Under the pieces are notes generated by a model. It searched no databases, had not been told where the DNA came from, and was given only the letters and a program-made list of their open reading frames with translations. This document shows positions 56,010 to 64,000 of a stretch of 64,000 bases of DNA, in pieces; within the stretch, counting starts at the first letter, position 1, and every line of letters starts with the position of its first letter. This DNA comes from Aquabacterium lacunae (GTDB lineage Bacteria; Pseudomonadota; Gammaproteobacteria; Burkholderiales; Burkholderiaceae_C), in the NCBI RefSeq assembly GCF_004310865.1, contig NZ_SIXI01000001.1:372001-436000 (forward strand), written 5' to 3'. Made by a program: the position numbers and the translations under genes.

Positions 56010-56729
56010 ATGAGCACGTCTGCCCCCCTCCACGCCAACGCCGACCCTCAGGAGCTGGCCAAGTTCAGCGAACTGGCCCACCGCTGGTGGGACCCTGAGA
56101 GCGAGTTTCGCCCCTTGCACCAGATCAACCCCTTGCGCCTGGACTGGATCGACCAGCACGTGGGCCTGGCGGGCAAGAAGGTGGTCGACGTGGGCTGCGG
56201 CGGTGGCATCCTGGCCGAATCCATGGCCCGCCGCGGTGCTGATGTGCTGGGCATCGACCTGGCCGACAAGGCCCTGAAGGTGGCCCAATTGCACGCCATG
56301 GAAGCCGGTGTGGCCCACCTGACCTACCGCTCGGTGGCGGTCGAGACCCTGGCCGCCGAACAGTCGGGCCTGTACGACGTGGTCACCTGCATGGAAATGA
56401 TCGAACACGTGCCAGACCCTGCCTCGGTGGTGCGCGCCTGCAGCGAGCTGGTCAAGCCGGGCGGCTGGGTGTTCTTCTCCACCCTGAACCGCAACCTGAA
56501 AAGCTTCCTGTTTGCCATCGTGGGCGCCGAGTACGTGCTCAAGATGCTGCCCAAGGGCACGCACGAGTACGGCAAGTTCATCAAGCCGGCCGAACTGACC
56601 CGCTGGACCCGCGATGCCGGCCTGAACGCCGTGGAAATGAAGGGCCTGGAGTTCAACCCCCTCACCCAGCGCTACTGGCTGTCAGGCGACACCAGCGTGA
56701 ACTACATGATCGCCTGCCGCAAGCCATGA
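56010..56729 (+). CDS. ubiG: Ubiquinone biosynthesis O-methyltransferase UbiG
   Basis: A SAM-dependent methyltransferase (239 residues) that performs both O-methylations of ubiquinone synthesis. It starts with [38 protein letters not shown], the UbiG signature. The SAM motif is [28 protein letters not shown], and the late motif is [14 protein letters not shown]. It overlaps gph by four bases (ATGA). Confidence 0.97.
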   Translation: MSTSAPLHANADPQELAKFSELAHRWWDPESEFRPLHQINPLRLDWIDQHVGLAGKKVVDVGCGGGILAESMARRGADVLGIDLADKALKVAQLHAMEAGVAHLTYRSVAVETLAAEQSGLYDVVTCMEMIEHVPDPASVVRACSELVKPGGWVFFSTLNRNLKSFLFAIVGAEYVLKMLPKGTHEYGKFIKPAELTRWTRDAGLNAVEMKGLEFNPLTQRYWLSGDTSVNYMIACRKP

Positions 56730-57442
56730 GCACCCCTTCTGAAGGCGCTGCAGGCCACCCCTCGGGGGTGACCGGCCAAATCGAGTGGCCTGCGCCCGTG
56801 CAGGCCGTGCTGTTTGACCTCGACGGCACCCTGGCCGACACCGCCGGCGACCTGGGCGGCGCCGTGAACGTGCTGCGGGTGCGCGAGGGCCTGCCGCCCA
56901 TGGCGCTCGACCTGCTGCGCCCACACGCGTCGGCCGGCGCACGCGGCCTGCTGGGCGTGGGCATGAACCTGTTCCCGGGCGACGAGCGCTACGAGGCCAT
57001 GCGCCTGGCCTTTCTGGACGCTTACCTGCTGTGCCTGGCCGACACCACCGCCTTGTTCCCTGGCATGACCGAGGTGCTGAACACCCTGGAAACGCGTGGC
57101 CTGGCCTGGGGCGTGGTGACCAACAAGCCGCACCGCTTCACGGTACCTGTCATGGAAGGCCTGGGCCTGATGCAGCGCTCGGGCACCACCATCAGCGGCG
57201 ACACCACGGCACATGCCAAGCCCCACCCCTTGCCCTTGTTGACCGCCGCCGAGCAACTGGGCGTTGACCCGGCCCGCACGCTGTACGTGGGCGACGACCT
57301 GCGCGACATCCAGGCCGCCCAGGCCGCCGGCATGCCCAGCGCCGCGGCCGCCTGGGGCTACCTGGGCACGGCCCATGAGGTGCACAGCTGGGGCGCCAGC
57401 GTGATCTGTCAGCATCCGCTGGACCTGCTGCGTGTGATCTGA
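56726..57442 (+). CDS. gph: Phosphoglycolate phosphatase (HAD family)
   Basis: A HAD hydrolase of 238 residues that dephosphorylates 2-phosphoglycolate. Motif I is [12 protein letters not shown], motif II VVTNKP, and motif [13 protein letters not shown] with [16 protein letters not shown]. The cap domain contains [13 protein letters not shown]. It is translationally coupled to ubiG, a common arrangement in proteobacteria, which supports Gph over other HAD phosphatases. Confidence 0.92.
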   Translation: MSTPSEGAAGHPSGVTGQIEWPAPVQAVLFDLDGTLADTAGDLGGAVNVLRVREGLPPMALDLLRPHASAGARGLLGVGMNLFPGDERYEAMRLAFLDAYLLCLADTTALFPGMTEVLNTLETRGLAWGVVTNKPHRFTVPVMEGLGLMQRSGTTISGDTTAHAKPHPLPLLTAAEQLGVDPARTLYVGDDLRDIQAAQAAGMPSAAAAWGYLGTAHEVHSWGASVICQHPLDLLRVI

Positions 57443-57495
57443 CGCGCCTGATCTGAGCTGAGTCAGCGCCCCCTGCCAGGCCGGGGCTCAGGAAC

Positions 57496-57523
57496 GCAAA
57501 AGGCGCCCGAGGGCGCCTTTTGC
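57496..57523. terminator. Bidirectional terminator between gph and manC
   Basis: GCAAAAGGCGCCC and GGGCGCCTTTTGC form a perfect 13-bp stem with a 2-base loop, ending in four T on each strand. The genes on both sides converge on it. Confidence 0.8.
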
Positions 57524-57540
57524 ATGCCACGGCGGCAAGC

Positions 57541-58998
57541 TCAGGACGAGCGGCCGTAGTTGTCCTGGAAACGCACGATGTCGTCTTCGCCCAGGTAGCT
57601 GCCCGACTGCACCTCGATGATCTCCAGCGGAATGGCGCCAGGGTTCACCAGGCGGTGCACGGTGCCCAGCGGGATGTAGGTGGACTGGTTCTCCGACAGC
57701 AGCAGCACCTTGTCGCCCACCGTCACTTCGGCCGTGCCGCTGACCACGATCCAGTGCTCGGCACGGTGGTGGTGCATCTGCAAGCTGAGCGACGCCTTGG
57801 GTTTGACCATGATGCGCTTGACCTGGAAGCGCGGGCCCATGTCGATCGAGTCGTACCAGCCCCAGGGGCGGTGCACCCGGCGGTGCAGGCTGCCTTCCGT
57901 GCGCTCGGCCGACTGCAGCTTGGCCACCACGTGCTTGACGTCCTGGCTGCGGCTGCGATCGGCCACCAGCACGGCGTCCGGCGTTTCCACCACGACCACA
58001 TTGTCCAGGCCCACGGCGGCCACCAGGCGCGAAGTGGCGTGCACCAGGGTGTTGCGGCTGTCCTGGATCAGGCCATCGCCTTCCACGGCATTGCCTGCCT
58101 CGTCATGGCCACTGACCTGCCACACGGCATCCCAGGCGCCCAGGTCGGACCATCCGGCGTCCAGCGGCACCATGCGCACGCTGAACCCGGCATCAGGCTG
58201 GCGGGGGCACTGCTCCATCACCGCGTAGTCGACCGACTCGGAGGGCACCTTCAGGAACTCGGCCTTGCCCGGGCGCACGAACACCTCGTCGGTGGTGCGC
58301 ACGTCGAACGAAGCCTGGGTGGCTTCAGCGATGTCCGGGCGGAACTTCTTCAGGGCCGCCAACCAGCGCGAAGCGCGCATCACGAACATGCCGCTGTTCC
58401 AGTAGTAGCCACCTTCGGCCAGATAGCCCTGAGCGGTGGCCAGGTTGGGCTTTTCAACAAAGGCCTGCACGGTGCCAGCGCCATCAGCGGCCAGATCGGA
58501 GGCCTTGATGTAGCCGAAACCGGTTTCCGGGCGATCGGGCGTGACGCCCAGAATCACGATGTCGCCTTGTGCCGCCACGCGAATGGCCGTCTGCAAGGCG
58601 GCGGTGTAGGCCTCTGGCCGGGTCACGGTCTGGTCGGCCGGGGTGACCACCAAGATGGGGTCCTGACCACCGGCCATGGCCTGCAGGGCCGCCAGGGCCA
58701 CCGCCGGGGCGGTGTTGCGACCCGCGGGCTCCAGCAGCAAACTTTCAGGGGCAGACTTGAGTTCGCGCAGTTGGTCCAGCACCAGGAAGCGATGCTCCTC
58801 ATTGCCCACCACACAAGGGGCCGCCACGGCGATGTCTTGGGACGCCAGCGACTGAAGCCGAAGATGCGCCTGCTGGAACAGGGTCTGAGGGCCGTTGAGC
58901 GCCAGGAACTGCTTGGGGTAAAGCGCCCGGGACAGAGGCCACAGGCGAGTGCCCGAACCACCGGCCATGATCACCGGCAAAACAGCAAAAGCATTCAT
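57541..58998 (-). CDS. manC: Mannose-1-phosphate guanylyltransferase / mannose-6-phosphate isomerase
   Basis: A bifunctional type II PMI/GMP that makes GDP-mannose. The N-terminal nucleotidyltransferase has VIMAGGSGTRLWPLSRALYPKQFLAL, FVEKPNLATA and YWNSGMFVMRA. The C-terminal cupin has RPWGWYDSIDMGPRFQVKRIMVKPKASLSLQMHHHRAEHWIVVSGTAEV, with the zinc-binding QMHHHRAEHW. The ATG at 58998 gives 485 residues, the usual length. It is the last gene of the polysaccharide cluster. Confidence 0.94.
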   Translation of the reverse strand: MNAFAVLPVIMAGGSGTRLWPLSRALYPKQFLALNGPQTLFQQAHLRLQSLASQDIAVAAPCVVGNEEHRFLVLDQLRELKSAPESLLLEPAGRNTAPAVALAALQAMAGGQDPILVVTPADQTVTRPEAYTAALQTAIRVAAQGDIVILGVTPDRPETGFGYIKASDLAADGAGTVQAFVEKPNLATAQGYLAEGGYYWNSGMFVMRASRWLAALKKFRPDIAEATQASFDVRTTDEVFVRPGKAEFLKVPSESVDYAVMEQCPRQPDAGFSVRMVPLDAGWSDLGAWDAVWQVSGHDEAGNAVEGDGLIQDSRNTLVHATSRLVAAVGLDNVVVVETPDAVLVADRSRSQDVKHVVAKLQSAERTEGSLHRRVHRPWGWYDSIDMGPRFQVKRIMVKPKASLSLQMHHHRAEHWIVVSGTAEVTVGDKVLLLSENQSTYIPLGTVHRLVNPGAIPLEIIEVQSGSYLGEDDIVRFQDNYGRSS

Positions 58999-59029
58999 TC
59001 CAACCACCTTGAATTCAATGTCGTGATCA

Positions 59030-60061
59030 TCAGGATTCGAACCCTTGCGGGTTCTTTTGTTGCCAGCGCCAGGAGTCTGCGCACATGGCATCGAGATCTC
59101 TGCGGGCCTTCCACCCTAGCAATTGTTCGGCCATCGCCGGATCGGCGTAGCAGCTCGCCACGTCGCCAGGTCGCCTGGGCACAAACACCAGCGGCACCTT
59201 GCGGCCACTGGCGCGCTCGTAGGCCTGGGCCACCTCGACGACGCTGTATCCACGCCCAGTGCCCAGGTTGACGGTCAACGACTGGTCATGCTGCGCCAGG
59301 TGATCCAGCGCGGCCACATGGCCGTCGGCGAGGTCGCACACATGGATGTAGTCGCGCACACCGGTGCCATCGGGCGTCGGGTAATCCTGTCCGAACACAT
59401 TCAAGTGCGGACGGCGACCAATGGCCACCTGGGCCACATAGGGCATCAGGTTGTTGGGGGTGCCACGAGGGTCTTCGCCGATGTCGCCGCTTTCATGGGC
59501 ACCGACCGGGTTGAAATAGCGCAGGCAAGCCACACGAAACCCTGGCACCGATTGCGTCAGGTCTTGCAGCAGCTGCTCACCCCGCAATTTGGTTTGTCCG
59601 TAGGGGTTGGTGGCCGTGACCGGCGCGTCCTCGCGGATGGGCAGGGACTGGGGGTCGCCATACACAGTGGCTGAAGAGCTGAACACCAGGTGACGACAGC
59701 CGTGCATCTGCATGGCCAGGCACACCGACATCAGCCCCCCCAGGTTGTTCTCGTAGTAGCGAGCAGGCTGTTCAACCGACTCCCCGACAGCCTTGAACGC
59801 CGCGAAGTGAACCACGGCTGAAGCACCACCGTGCGACTGAGCCATCTCGAAGGCGCGGGCCAGATCTGCCTGCTGGCGGACATCACCTTGCACGAAGCGA
59901 GGTGTACGCCCGCCCAGCTGGGCCAGCCGCTCCAGCACCTTGGGCGAACTGTTGCTGAAATTGTCAATGCCCACCACCTCGTGCCCTGCGGCCCAGAGCG
60001 CCAGCCAGGTGTGCGACGCAATGTAGCCGGTGGCACCGGTCAGGATCACGCAAGAAGCCAT
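59030..60061 (-). CDS. galE: UDP-glucose 4-epimerase
   Basis: An extended SDR enzyme (343 residues) that interconverts UDP-glucose and UDP-galactose. The NAD motif is TGATGYIASH; the third Gly of the usual GYIGSH is Ala here, which is uncommon. FSSSATVYG carries the catalytic Ser, and YGQTK is the YxxxK pair. NPVGAHESGDIGEDPRGTPNNLMPYVAQVA is typical of GalE. It lies 8 bp after the barrel gene and 31 bp before manC. Confidence 0.92.
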   Translation of the reverse strand: MASCVILTGATGYIASHTWLALWAAGHEVVGIDNFSNSSPKVLERLAQLGGRTPRFVQGDVRQQADLARAFEMAQSHGGASAVVHFAAFKAVGESVEQPARYYENNLGGLMSVCLAMQMHGCRHLVFSSSATVYGDPQSLPIREDAPVTATNPYGQTKLRGEQLLQDLTQSVPGFRVACLRYFNPVGAHESGDIGEDPRGTPNNLMPYVAQVAIGRRPHLNVFGQDYPTPDGTGVRDYIHVCDLADGHVAALDHLAQHDQSLTVNLGTGRGYSVVEVAQAYERASGRKVPLVFVPRRPGDVASCYADPAMAEQLLGWKARRDLDAMCADSWRWQQKNPQGFES

Positions 60062-60069
60062 GGGCAGAT

Positions 60070-61338
60070 TCAGTCCAGGGTCAAGCGGGCATTGCAGCCC
60101 AGCGATTCACCGTTGTAGGCTGCGCCAAGACGCGACTGAGAGCGGCTGTAAGCCTCCAGGCTGCAGCCCATGGACACAAACCTGCGAGGAGCGACGGTGA
60201 AACCCGCCCGCACCGAGGTGATGTCGGTGCTGGCCTTCTGAAACGACGTGATGTCGGACAACTGGATCACCGTGCTGCTCGAATTGCCTGTGAAGGTGTC
60301 GTTGATCCGGCGGTAAGCCAGTCCGCCATTGAGATTGACCTTGCTGGTCAAAGCGTGGTTGACCCCAATGTTCAACGCAGTGCTCAACTGGTTCTGAGAC
60401 ACGTTACTCAGCGTTCCACGCTCCACGTTGCCCAGGCCGTCGTCACGGATGAAATTCAGAGAGTCACCGCGTCCGGAGTTGTCGGTGTCACGGCTGACCG
60501 ACACCACATAGCTGGTTCGCCCACGCGGCGCAAAATTCCAGGAGAGTGAGCCGGTCAGGCCATCGAAATCAAAACCTGCCGTCCGGGGACGGCGCTCACT
60601 GGACCAAGCCACCGAGCTGCGGAGGTTGCTGTACCCCGTGATGATCCAGGTCGATGCGAGATCGATATCGGTGCGGTTGATGCGGTTGATCGACACGTCC
60701 ACGTTGGGCAACTCGACCTGGGAACGGCGCACGCCCAGGTCGAAGCTGAGGAGGTCTGTCACGTTGTAGCGAGCCCCCACACGAGCGCTGACCTGGTCGC
60801 GGTCCTGCGCTTCCAGCAAGCTGTAGCGGGTCTGAGAGGTCGACAGGTTGGTCGACAGTCCAAGGCGGGTGTAAACGCCCAGCAGACCAAACACCGACAG
60901 GTTGCGGGCCGTGACGTTTTGTTCGGTCCGGGTGCCCGTGCGCTCGTTGGGATCCTGCAGCGAACGCGACGCCGAAGCCGAAGCCGACACGTAGCCGTTT
61001 TGCCCCACAGTGGAGCTCAACGAGAGCGAACCAGAGTACCCGTCGTTGTCAAAGACCTTGAAGTTGCGGTTGCGCTGGGCGGTCGCTGCCAGGGAGGCGG
61101 TGTAGCGCTGACGACCGTAGTCCTTGTCCAACCCCAACTGCAGGGTGGTCGACGAAATCAGTTCTGACCGCCGGAACGCATCGTTGCGAAGGTAATTGTT
61201 GTCGTAAGAGACATCCTGTTGAACCGAGACACTCAGTGGTTCGATGCGGGCGTGGGCCGATGTCGCCAGCACGGCACATGCAATTGCGCCCGACAAGCTG
61301 GCAATCGCAGCGCCCGGTTGGGGTGGAATGAAACTCAT
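60070..61338 (-). CDS. Outer-membrane beta-barrel protein of an exopolysaccharide cluster (EpsL-like)
   Basis: A 422-residue protein with a signal peptide (about 1-32, ending AHARIEPLS). Many alternating-hydrophobicity beta strands are rich in Ser, Asn, Tyr and Arg. The sequence VQQDVSYDNNYLRND near the mature start is like the EpsL/porin-type barrels of XrtB/PEP-CTERM-associated exopolysaccharide loci. The barrel is predicted to have about 16-18 strands. AAGGAG precedes the ATG at 61338. The role in polymer export is inferred from context only. Confidence 0.72.
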   Translation of the reverse strand: MSFIPPQPGAAIASLSGAIACAVLATSAHARIEPLSVSVQQDVSYDNNYLRNDAFRRSELISSTTLQLGLDKDYGRQRYTASLAATAQRNRNFKVFDNDGYSGSLSLSSTVGQNGYVSASASASRSLQDPNERTGTRTEQNVTARNLSVFGLLGVYTRLGLSTNLSTSQTRYSLLEAQDRDQVSARVGARYNVTDLLSFDLGVRRSQVELPNVDVSINRINRTDIDLASTWIITGYSNLRSSVAWSSERRPRTAGFDFDGLTGSLSWNFAPRGRTSYVVSVSRDTDNSGRGDSLNFIRDDGLGNVERGTLSNVSQNQLSTALNIGVNHALTSKVNLNGGLAYRRINDTFTGNSSSTVIQLSDITSFQKASTDITSVRAGFTVAPRRFVSMGCSLEAYSRSQSRLGAAYNGESLGCNARLTLD

Positions 61339-61372
61339 GTCAGTCTCCTTGCAGGCCACTCAGCAGCGCCTG

Positions 61373-62767
61373 TCAGTAAGCATTGCGATCGAACACCATC
61401 AGGCGAACGGTCCGGATGATGATCTGAAGATCGAGTCCCAGCGACCAGTTGCGCAGGTACTCCAGGTCGAATTCAACGCGCGCCTGCATCTTCTCGATGG
61501 TGTCCGTTTCCCCACGGTAGCCATTGACCTGAGCCCACCCTGTGATACCCGGCTTGACCTTGTGCCGCACCATGTAGGCCTTGATCAGGCGCCGGTACTC
61601 TTCGTTGTGTGCCACCGCGTGAGGCCTGGGGCCCACGATGCTCATGCGCCCTTGCAACACGTTGATGAACTGCGGCAGCTCGTCCAGTGATGTGCGACGA
61701 ATGAACGCGCCGAACGGCGTGATGCGCGGATCCCCTTTGGTGGCTTGCTTGACCACCGCGCCGTTGTCCATCACCCGCATCGACCTGAACTTGTAGACCA
61801 TGATCTCTTCGCCGTCCAGGCCGTTGCGCTTTTGCTTGAAAATGATCGGCCCCGGTGAAGAAAGCTTCACCCCGATGGCCACTGCGGCCAAGATGGGAGA
61901 GATCAGGATCAGGATCACCGCGGCCAGCACGATGTCGGAAATGCGTTTGACCAAAGCATTTGTGCCCGTGAAAGGCGTTTCGCAGATACCGACCACCGGC
62001 ACGCCATGCAGATCCTGCAAGCGCCCCTGGATGATGCTGATCCCGAACACGTCCGGCACAAAATAAAGCGACGCCGTGGTGCCCTGAACCGCCTCCAGCA
62101 GCTCGACGATGCGAGGCTGGGAGCCCAGCGGAAGGGTGATGTACACCTCGTGGATGCCGTGCGCATACACATGGTTGGCAACGTCTCGCAGCCCCCCGAG
62201 GCGCATGCTGATGGCCTCAGGCAGCACACGGCTGTCGGTGCGATCATCGAAGTAGCCCACGAACTCGCGGCTGAGGTCACTGGGGTTCTGAAGAGCCCGG
62301 GCCACCTTGCCACCCAATGGGCCCGCACCGACCACGATCACCCGACGACGGGCGTCAGGCTGGGCCGCACGATGCTCCAGCACCGCCTTGCCCAGCATCG
62401 TGAAGCTCCATTGCAGCAGAGGGGTCAGAAGGCCCCAGGCCAGCACGACCCTTGAGTCGAAAAACACCAGCGAGTTGGTGGCGTAACCGCACAGCCACAG
62501 GATCGCCAACATCGAAAACCACGACGTGAGGACGTCCACCAGCACTTCGGTGCGGTTGCCCGCGAACCGGTTCCGTCCCGGGAAGGTGAGCGCAAAAACC
62601 AGCAGACACAAGGCCAGCGACGCACGCTGGAGAGGCTCGCCGTACCACGCCATGACCGCCAGGTAAGTGGCCACGGTGATCGCTGGCTCCATGAAGGCCG
62701 CCACGAACGACGTCACCGACTGAGGCGCATTGAAGAACGTTCGGTTGTAGTTGCGATTGTTGAACAT
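61373..62767 (-). CDS. Undecaprenyl-phosphate glucose phosphotransferase (WcaJ/PssY type)
   Basis: It starts polysaccharide repeat synthesis by moving a hexose-1-phosphate to undecaprenyl phosphate. Four N-terminal helices (about 15-130) are followed by a Rossmann-like domain (RRRVIVVGAGPLGGKVARAL). A fifth helix (about 275-300) and the catalytic PGT domain follow. This domain has PGPIIFKQKRNGLDGEEIMVYKFRSM, RRTSLDELPQF, QGRMSIVGPRPHAV and KPGITGWAQVNGYRGET. The ATG at 62767 gives 464 residues. It is the first gene of the wcaJ-like, barrel, galE, manC run. Confidence 0.92.
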   Translation of the reverse strand: MFNNRNYNRTFFNAPQSVTSFVAAFMEPAITVATYLAVMAWYGEPLQRASLALCLLVFALTFPGRNRFAGNRTEVLVDVLTSWFSMLAILWLCGYATNSLVFFDSRVVLAWGLLTPLLQWSFTMLGKAVLEHRAAQPDARRRVIVVGAGPLGGKVARALQNPSDLSREFVGYFDDRTDSRVLPEAISMRLGGLRDVANHVYAHGIHEVYITLPLGSQPRIVELLEAVQGTTASLYFVPDVFGISIIQGRLQDLHGVPVVGICETPFTGTNALVKRISDIVLAAVILILISPILAAVAIGVKLSSPGPIIFKQKRNGLDGEEIMVYKFRSMRVMDNGAVVKQATKGDPRITPFGAFIRRTSLDELPQFINVLQGRMSIVGPRPHAVAHNEEYRRLIKAYMVRHKVKPGITGWAQVNGYRGETDTIEKMQARVEFDLEYLRNWSLGLDLQIIIRTVRLMVFDRNAY

Positions 62768-62940
62768 GGAACACCAGGCACACCCGCAGCGCTGACCACC
62801 AGGCGAGCGAGAACCGGACAATTGTGGCCCAATTTGCCCAGCCCACTGCCCCCCTGTTCGCCGGCCTTTCGCTCCCGTTACAACAACGCACAAATCGTGG
62901 ACATCACCGCCAGGCCATGGGCGCGCGGTTGCGCTGCTTC

Positions 62941-62946
62941 TACAAT
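62941..62946 (+). promoter_or_regulatory. -10 element of ubiJ, possible leaderless mRNA
   Basis: TACAAT followed by GGATC and the ubiJ ATG. No in-frame start lies upstream and no ribosome-binding site is present. No good -35 was found. The geometry matches the murJ start region. Confidence 0.4.
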
Positions 62947-62951
62947 GGATC

Positions 62952-63482
62952 ATGGTCGAAAACTTCACCTCCGGGCTGACCGAAGCCCTTGTCGCTCGCC
63001 TGATCCTGCTGGCCAACCACGTGCTCAGCAGCGAACCGGTGGCCATGCAGAAGCTGCAACCGTTCGCCGGGCGGCAGATCGTGGTCACGGTCACTTCCAC
63101 CGCCTCGAACACCCCGTGGCTCAAGCCGCTGGCCGCTCTGCTGCCCCCGCAAACGCGCCTGACCATCACCCGCGCCGGACTGTTCGAGCTGTCCGAAGCC
63201 GGTCAGGAGCCTTCGGGCCCGGGCCTGACCATCGACATCGACGTACCGCCCCCGCTGTCGGCCCTGCAACTGCTGATCCGCCGTGAGCGCCCGCCCGTGA
63301 ACATCGGCGGCGATGCGGCGCTGGCCGAAGCCGCCTCATGGCTCATGAAAAACCTGCGTTGGGACATTGAAGACGACCTGGCCCGCTGGCTGGGCACCAC
63401 GCCCTCTCAGGTGCTGAAAACCGTGGGTGGGCAGGTCAAGGCGGCCTTCAGCCGTTGGCGCCCGGGCACCACCTCGCGCTGA
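62952..63482 (+). CDS. ubiJ: Ubiquinone biosynthesis accessory factor UbiJ (SCP2 domain)
   Basis: A 176-residue lipid-binding protein needed for aerobic ubiquinone synthesis. An N-terminal helix ([17 protein letters not shown]) is followed by an SCP2-like domain ([13 protein letters not shown] to [34 protein letters not shown]). The pairing directly upstream of ubiB is the standard arrangement (ubiG/ubiE-ubiJ-ubiB). Confidence 0.9.
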   Translation: MVENFTSGLTEALVARLILLANHVLSSEPVAMQKLQPFAGRQIVVTVTSTASNTPWLKPLAALLPPQTRLTITRAGLFELSEAGQEPSGPGLTIDIDVPPPLSALQLLIRRERPPVNIGGDAALAEAASWLMKNLRWDIEDDLARWLGTTPSQVLKTVGGQVKAAFSRWRPGTTSR

Positions 63483-63490
63483 GCGCCCGG

Positions 63491-64000
63491 ATGCGCCGCG
63501 CCCTGACCACCTTCCTGCGCCCGTTCTACATCGGGCTGATCGTGCTGCGGTATGGGCTGGACACCATCCTGCTCGACAGCTTCCGCCATCCCTCGCTGCG
63601 CACGCTGTCTCGGGTGCTGTCCTTCGGCCGGCGCCATGAAGCGCCGCGAGGCGCCCGCCTGCGCGAGGCCTTCGAGCAACTGGGCCCGATCTTCGTGAAG
63701 TTCGGACAGATGCTGTCCACCCGGCGTGACCTGCTGCCCCCCGATGTGGCGGAGGAACTCGCCCGCCTGCAGGACCGCGTGCCCCCCTTCCCGGCCGAAC
63801 AGTCGGTCGCGCTGATCGAACAGGCGCTGGGGCAACCCGTGTCCAAACTGTTCAAAACTTTCGAGGCACAGCCGGTGGCCAGTGCATCGATCGCCCAGGT
63901 GCACTTCGCCGTGCTGCACGACGGTCGCGAAGTGGCCGTGAAGGTGCTGCGCCCCGGCATGGTCGACGTGATCGACGACGACCTGGCCATCCTGCGCACG
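63491..64000 (+). CDS. ubiB: UbiB protein kinase-like protein, 5' part
   Basis: The first 170 codons of ubiB; the gene runs past the right edge. It starts [24 protein letters not shown] with the membrane-near N-terminus. [27 protein letters not shown] carries the KxGQ motif of the UbiB/ABC1 family. [26 protein letters not shown] holds the Ala-rich nucleotide loop and invariant lysine. It lies 8 bp after ubiJ. It acts in ubiquinone synthesis at the inner membrane. Confidence 0.94.
   Translation, partial: MRRALTTFLRPFYIGLIVLRYGLDTILLDSFRHPSLRTLSRVLSFGRRHEAPRGARLREAFEQLGPIFVKFGQMLSTRRDLLPPDVAEELARLQDRVPPFPAEQSVALIEQALGQPVSKLFKTFEAQPVASASIAQVHFAVLHDGREVAVKVLRPGMVDVIDDDLAILRT

Overview
This is a 64 kb stretch of high-GC, gene-dense chromosome from a betaproteobacterium, most likely of the order Burkholderiales (Comamonadaceae or a near relative). 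That placement is inference from gene content and order: yebC-purD-hemF-nadD-rsfS-rlmH-maf-rng, tol-pal, fliA-flhG-flhF-flhA-flhB, prkA-yeaH-spoVR, an acoR/aldehyde dehydrogenase pair, a DUF3579 gene and ubiJ-ubiB. No insertion sequence, prophage, integron, CRISPR array or rRNA operon was seen. Nearly everything is housekeeping, motility, envelope or polysaccharide related.

Layout. 1-1.2 kb: the 3' part of a P-type ATPase that looks frameshifted and internally deleted. 1.3-1.6 kb: two tRNA-Lys genes (CTT and TTT) on the minus strand, with a strong promoter and a terminator. 1.7-5.2 kb (minus): tolB-pal-cpoB-tcdA. 5.3-13.2 kb (minus): a long, tightly packed run yebC-purD-hemF-nadD-rsfS-rlmH-maf-SDR-like-rng. 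13.4-15.4 kb (plus): a HerA-like ATPase (DUF853) and a DUF2306 membrane protein. 15.4-21.5 kb: lplT (minus); alr, a hotdog thioesterase and radA (plus); murJ (minus). 21.5-25.1 kb: rpsT, a DUF3579 gene, and argD-argF. 25.1-34.7 kb (minus): chemoreceptors and flagellar genes flhB-flhA-flhF-flhG-like-fliA-soluble mcp-mcp. 34.8-39.7 kb (minus): prkA-yeaH-spoVR. 40-45.4 kb (minus): ybgC-tolQ-tolR-tolA and an orphan GspE-like ATPase. 45.5-48 kb: a BAHD-like acyltransferase convergent with a ketoacyl-ACP synthase III. 48.1-51.5 kb: a pseudouridine synthase, an SBF-type transporter, an AlkC-like DNA glycosylase and a YffB/ArsC-like protein. 51.6-55.9 kb: a DUF779 gene, aldehyde dehydrogenase and a divergent AcoR-type sigma-54 activator. 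56-57.4 kb: ubiG-gph. 57.5-62.8 kb (minus): a polysaccharide cluster (WcaJ-like initiating transferase, outer-membrane barrel, galE, manC). 62.9-64 kb: ubiJ and the start of ubiB, which runs off the window.

How they work together. The Tol-Pal envelope machine is encoded completely, but in two blocks about 38 kb apart. The flagellar block supplies export-gate proteins, a localisation GTPase, the flagellar sigma factor and two receptors. The acoR/aldehyde dehydrogenase pair carries a near-consensus sigma-54 promoter and upstream inverted repeats, so AcoR probably activates the divergent dehydrogenase. Ubiquinone genes (ubiG, ubiJ, ubiB) flank the polysaccharide cluster.

Most interesting: a bacterial protein with the hallmark motifs of plant/fungal BAHD acyltransferases; an RsfS ribosome-silencing factor with a histone-H1-like Lys/Ala tail; an FlhG-position protein without a P-loop; the split tol-pal system; and several promoter arrangements that suggest leaderless mRNAs.
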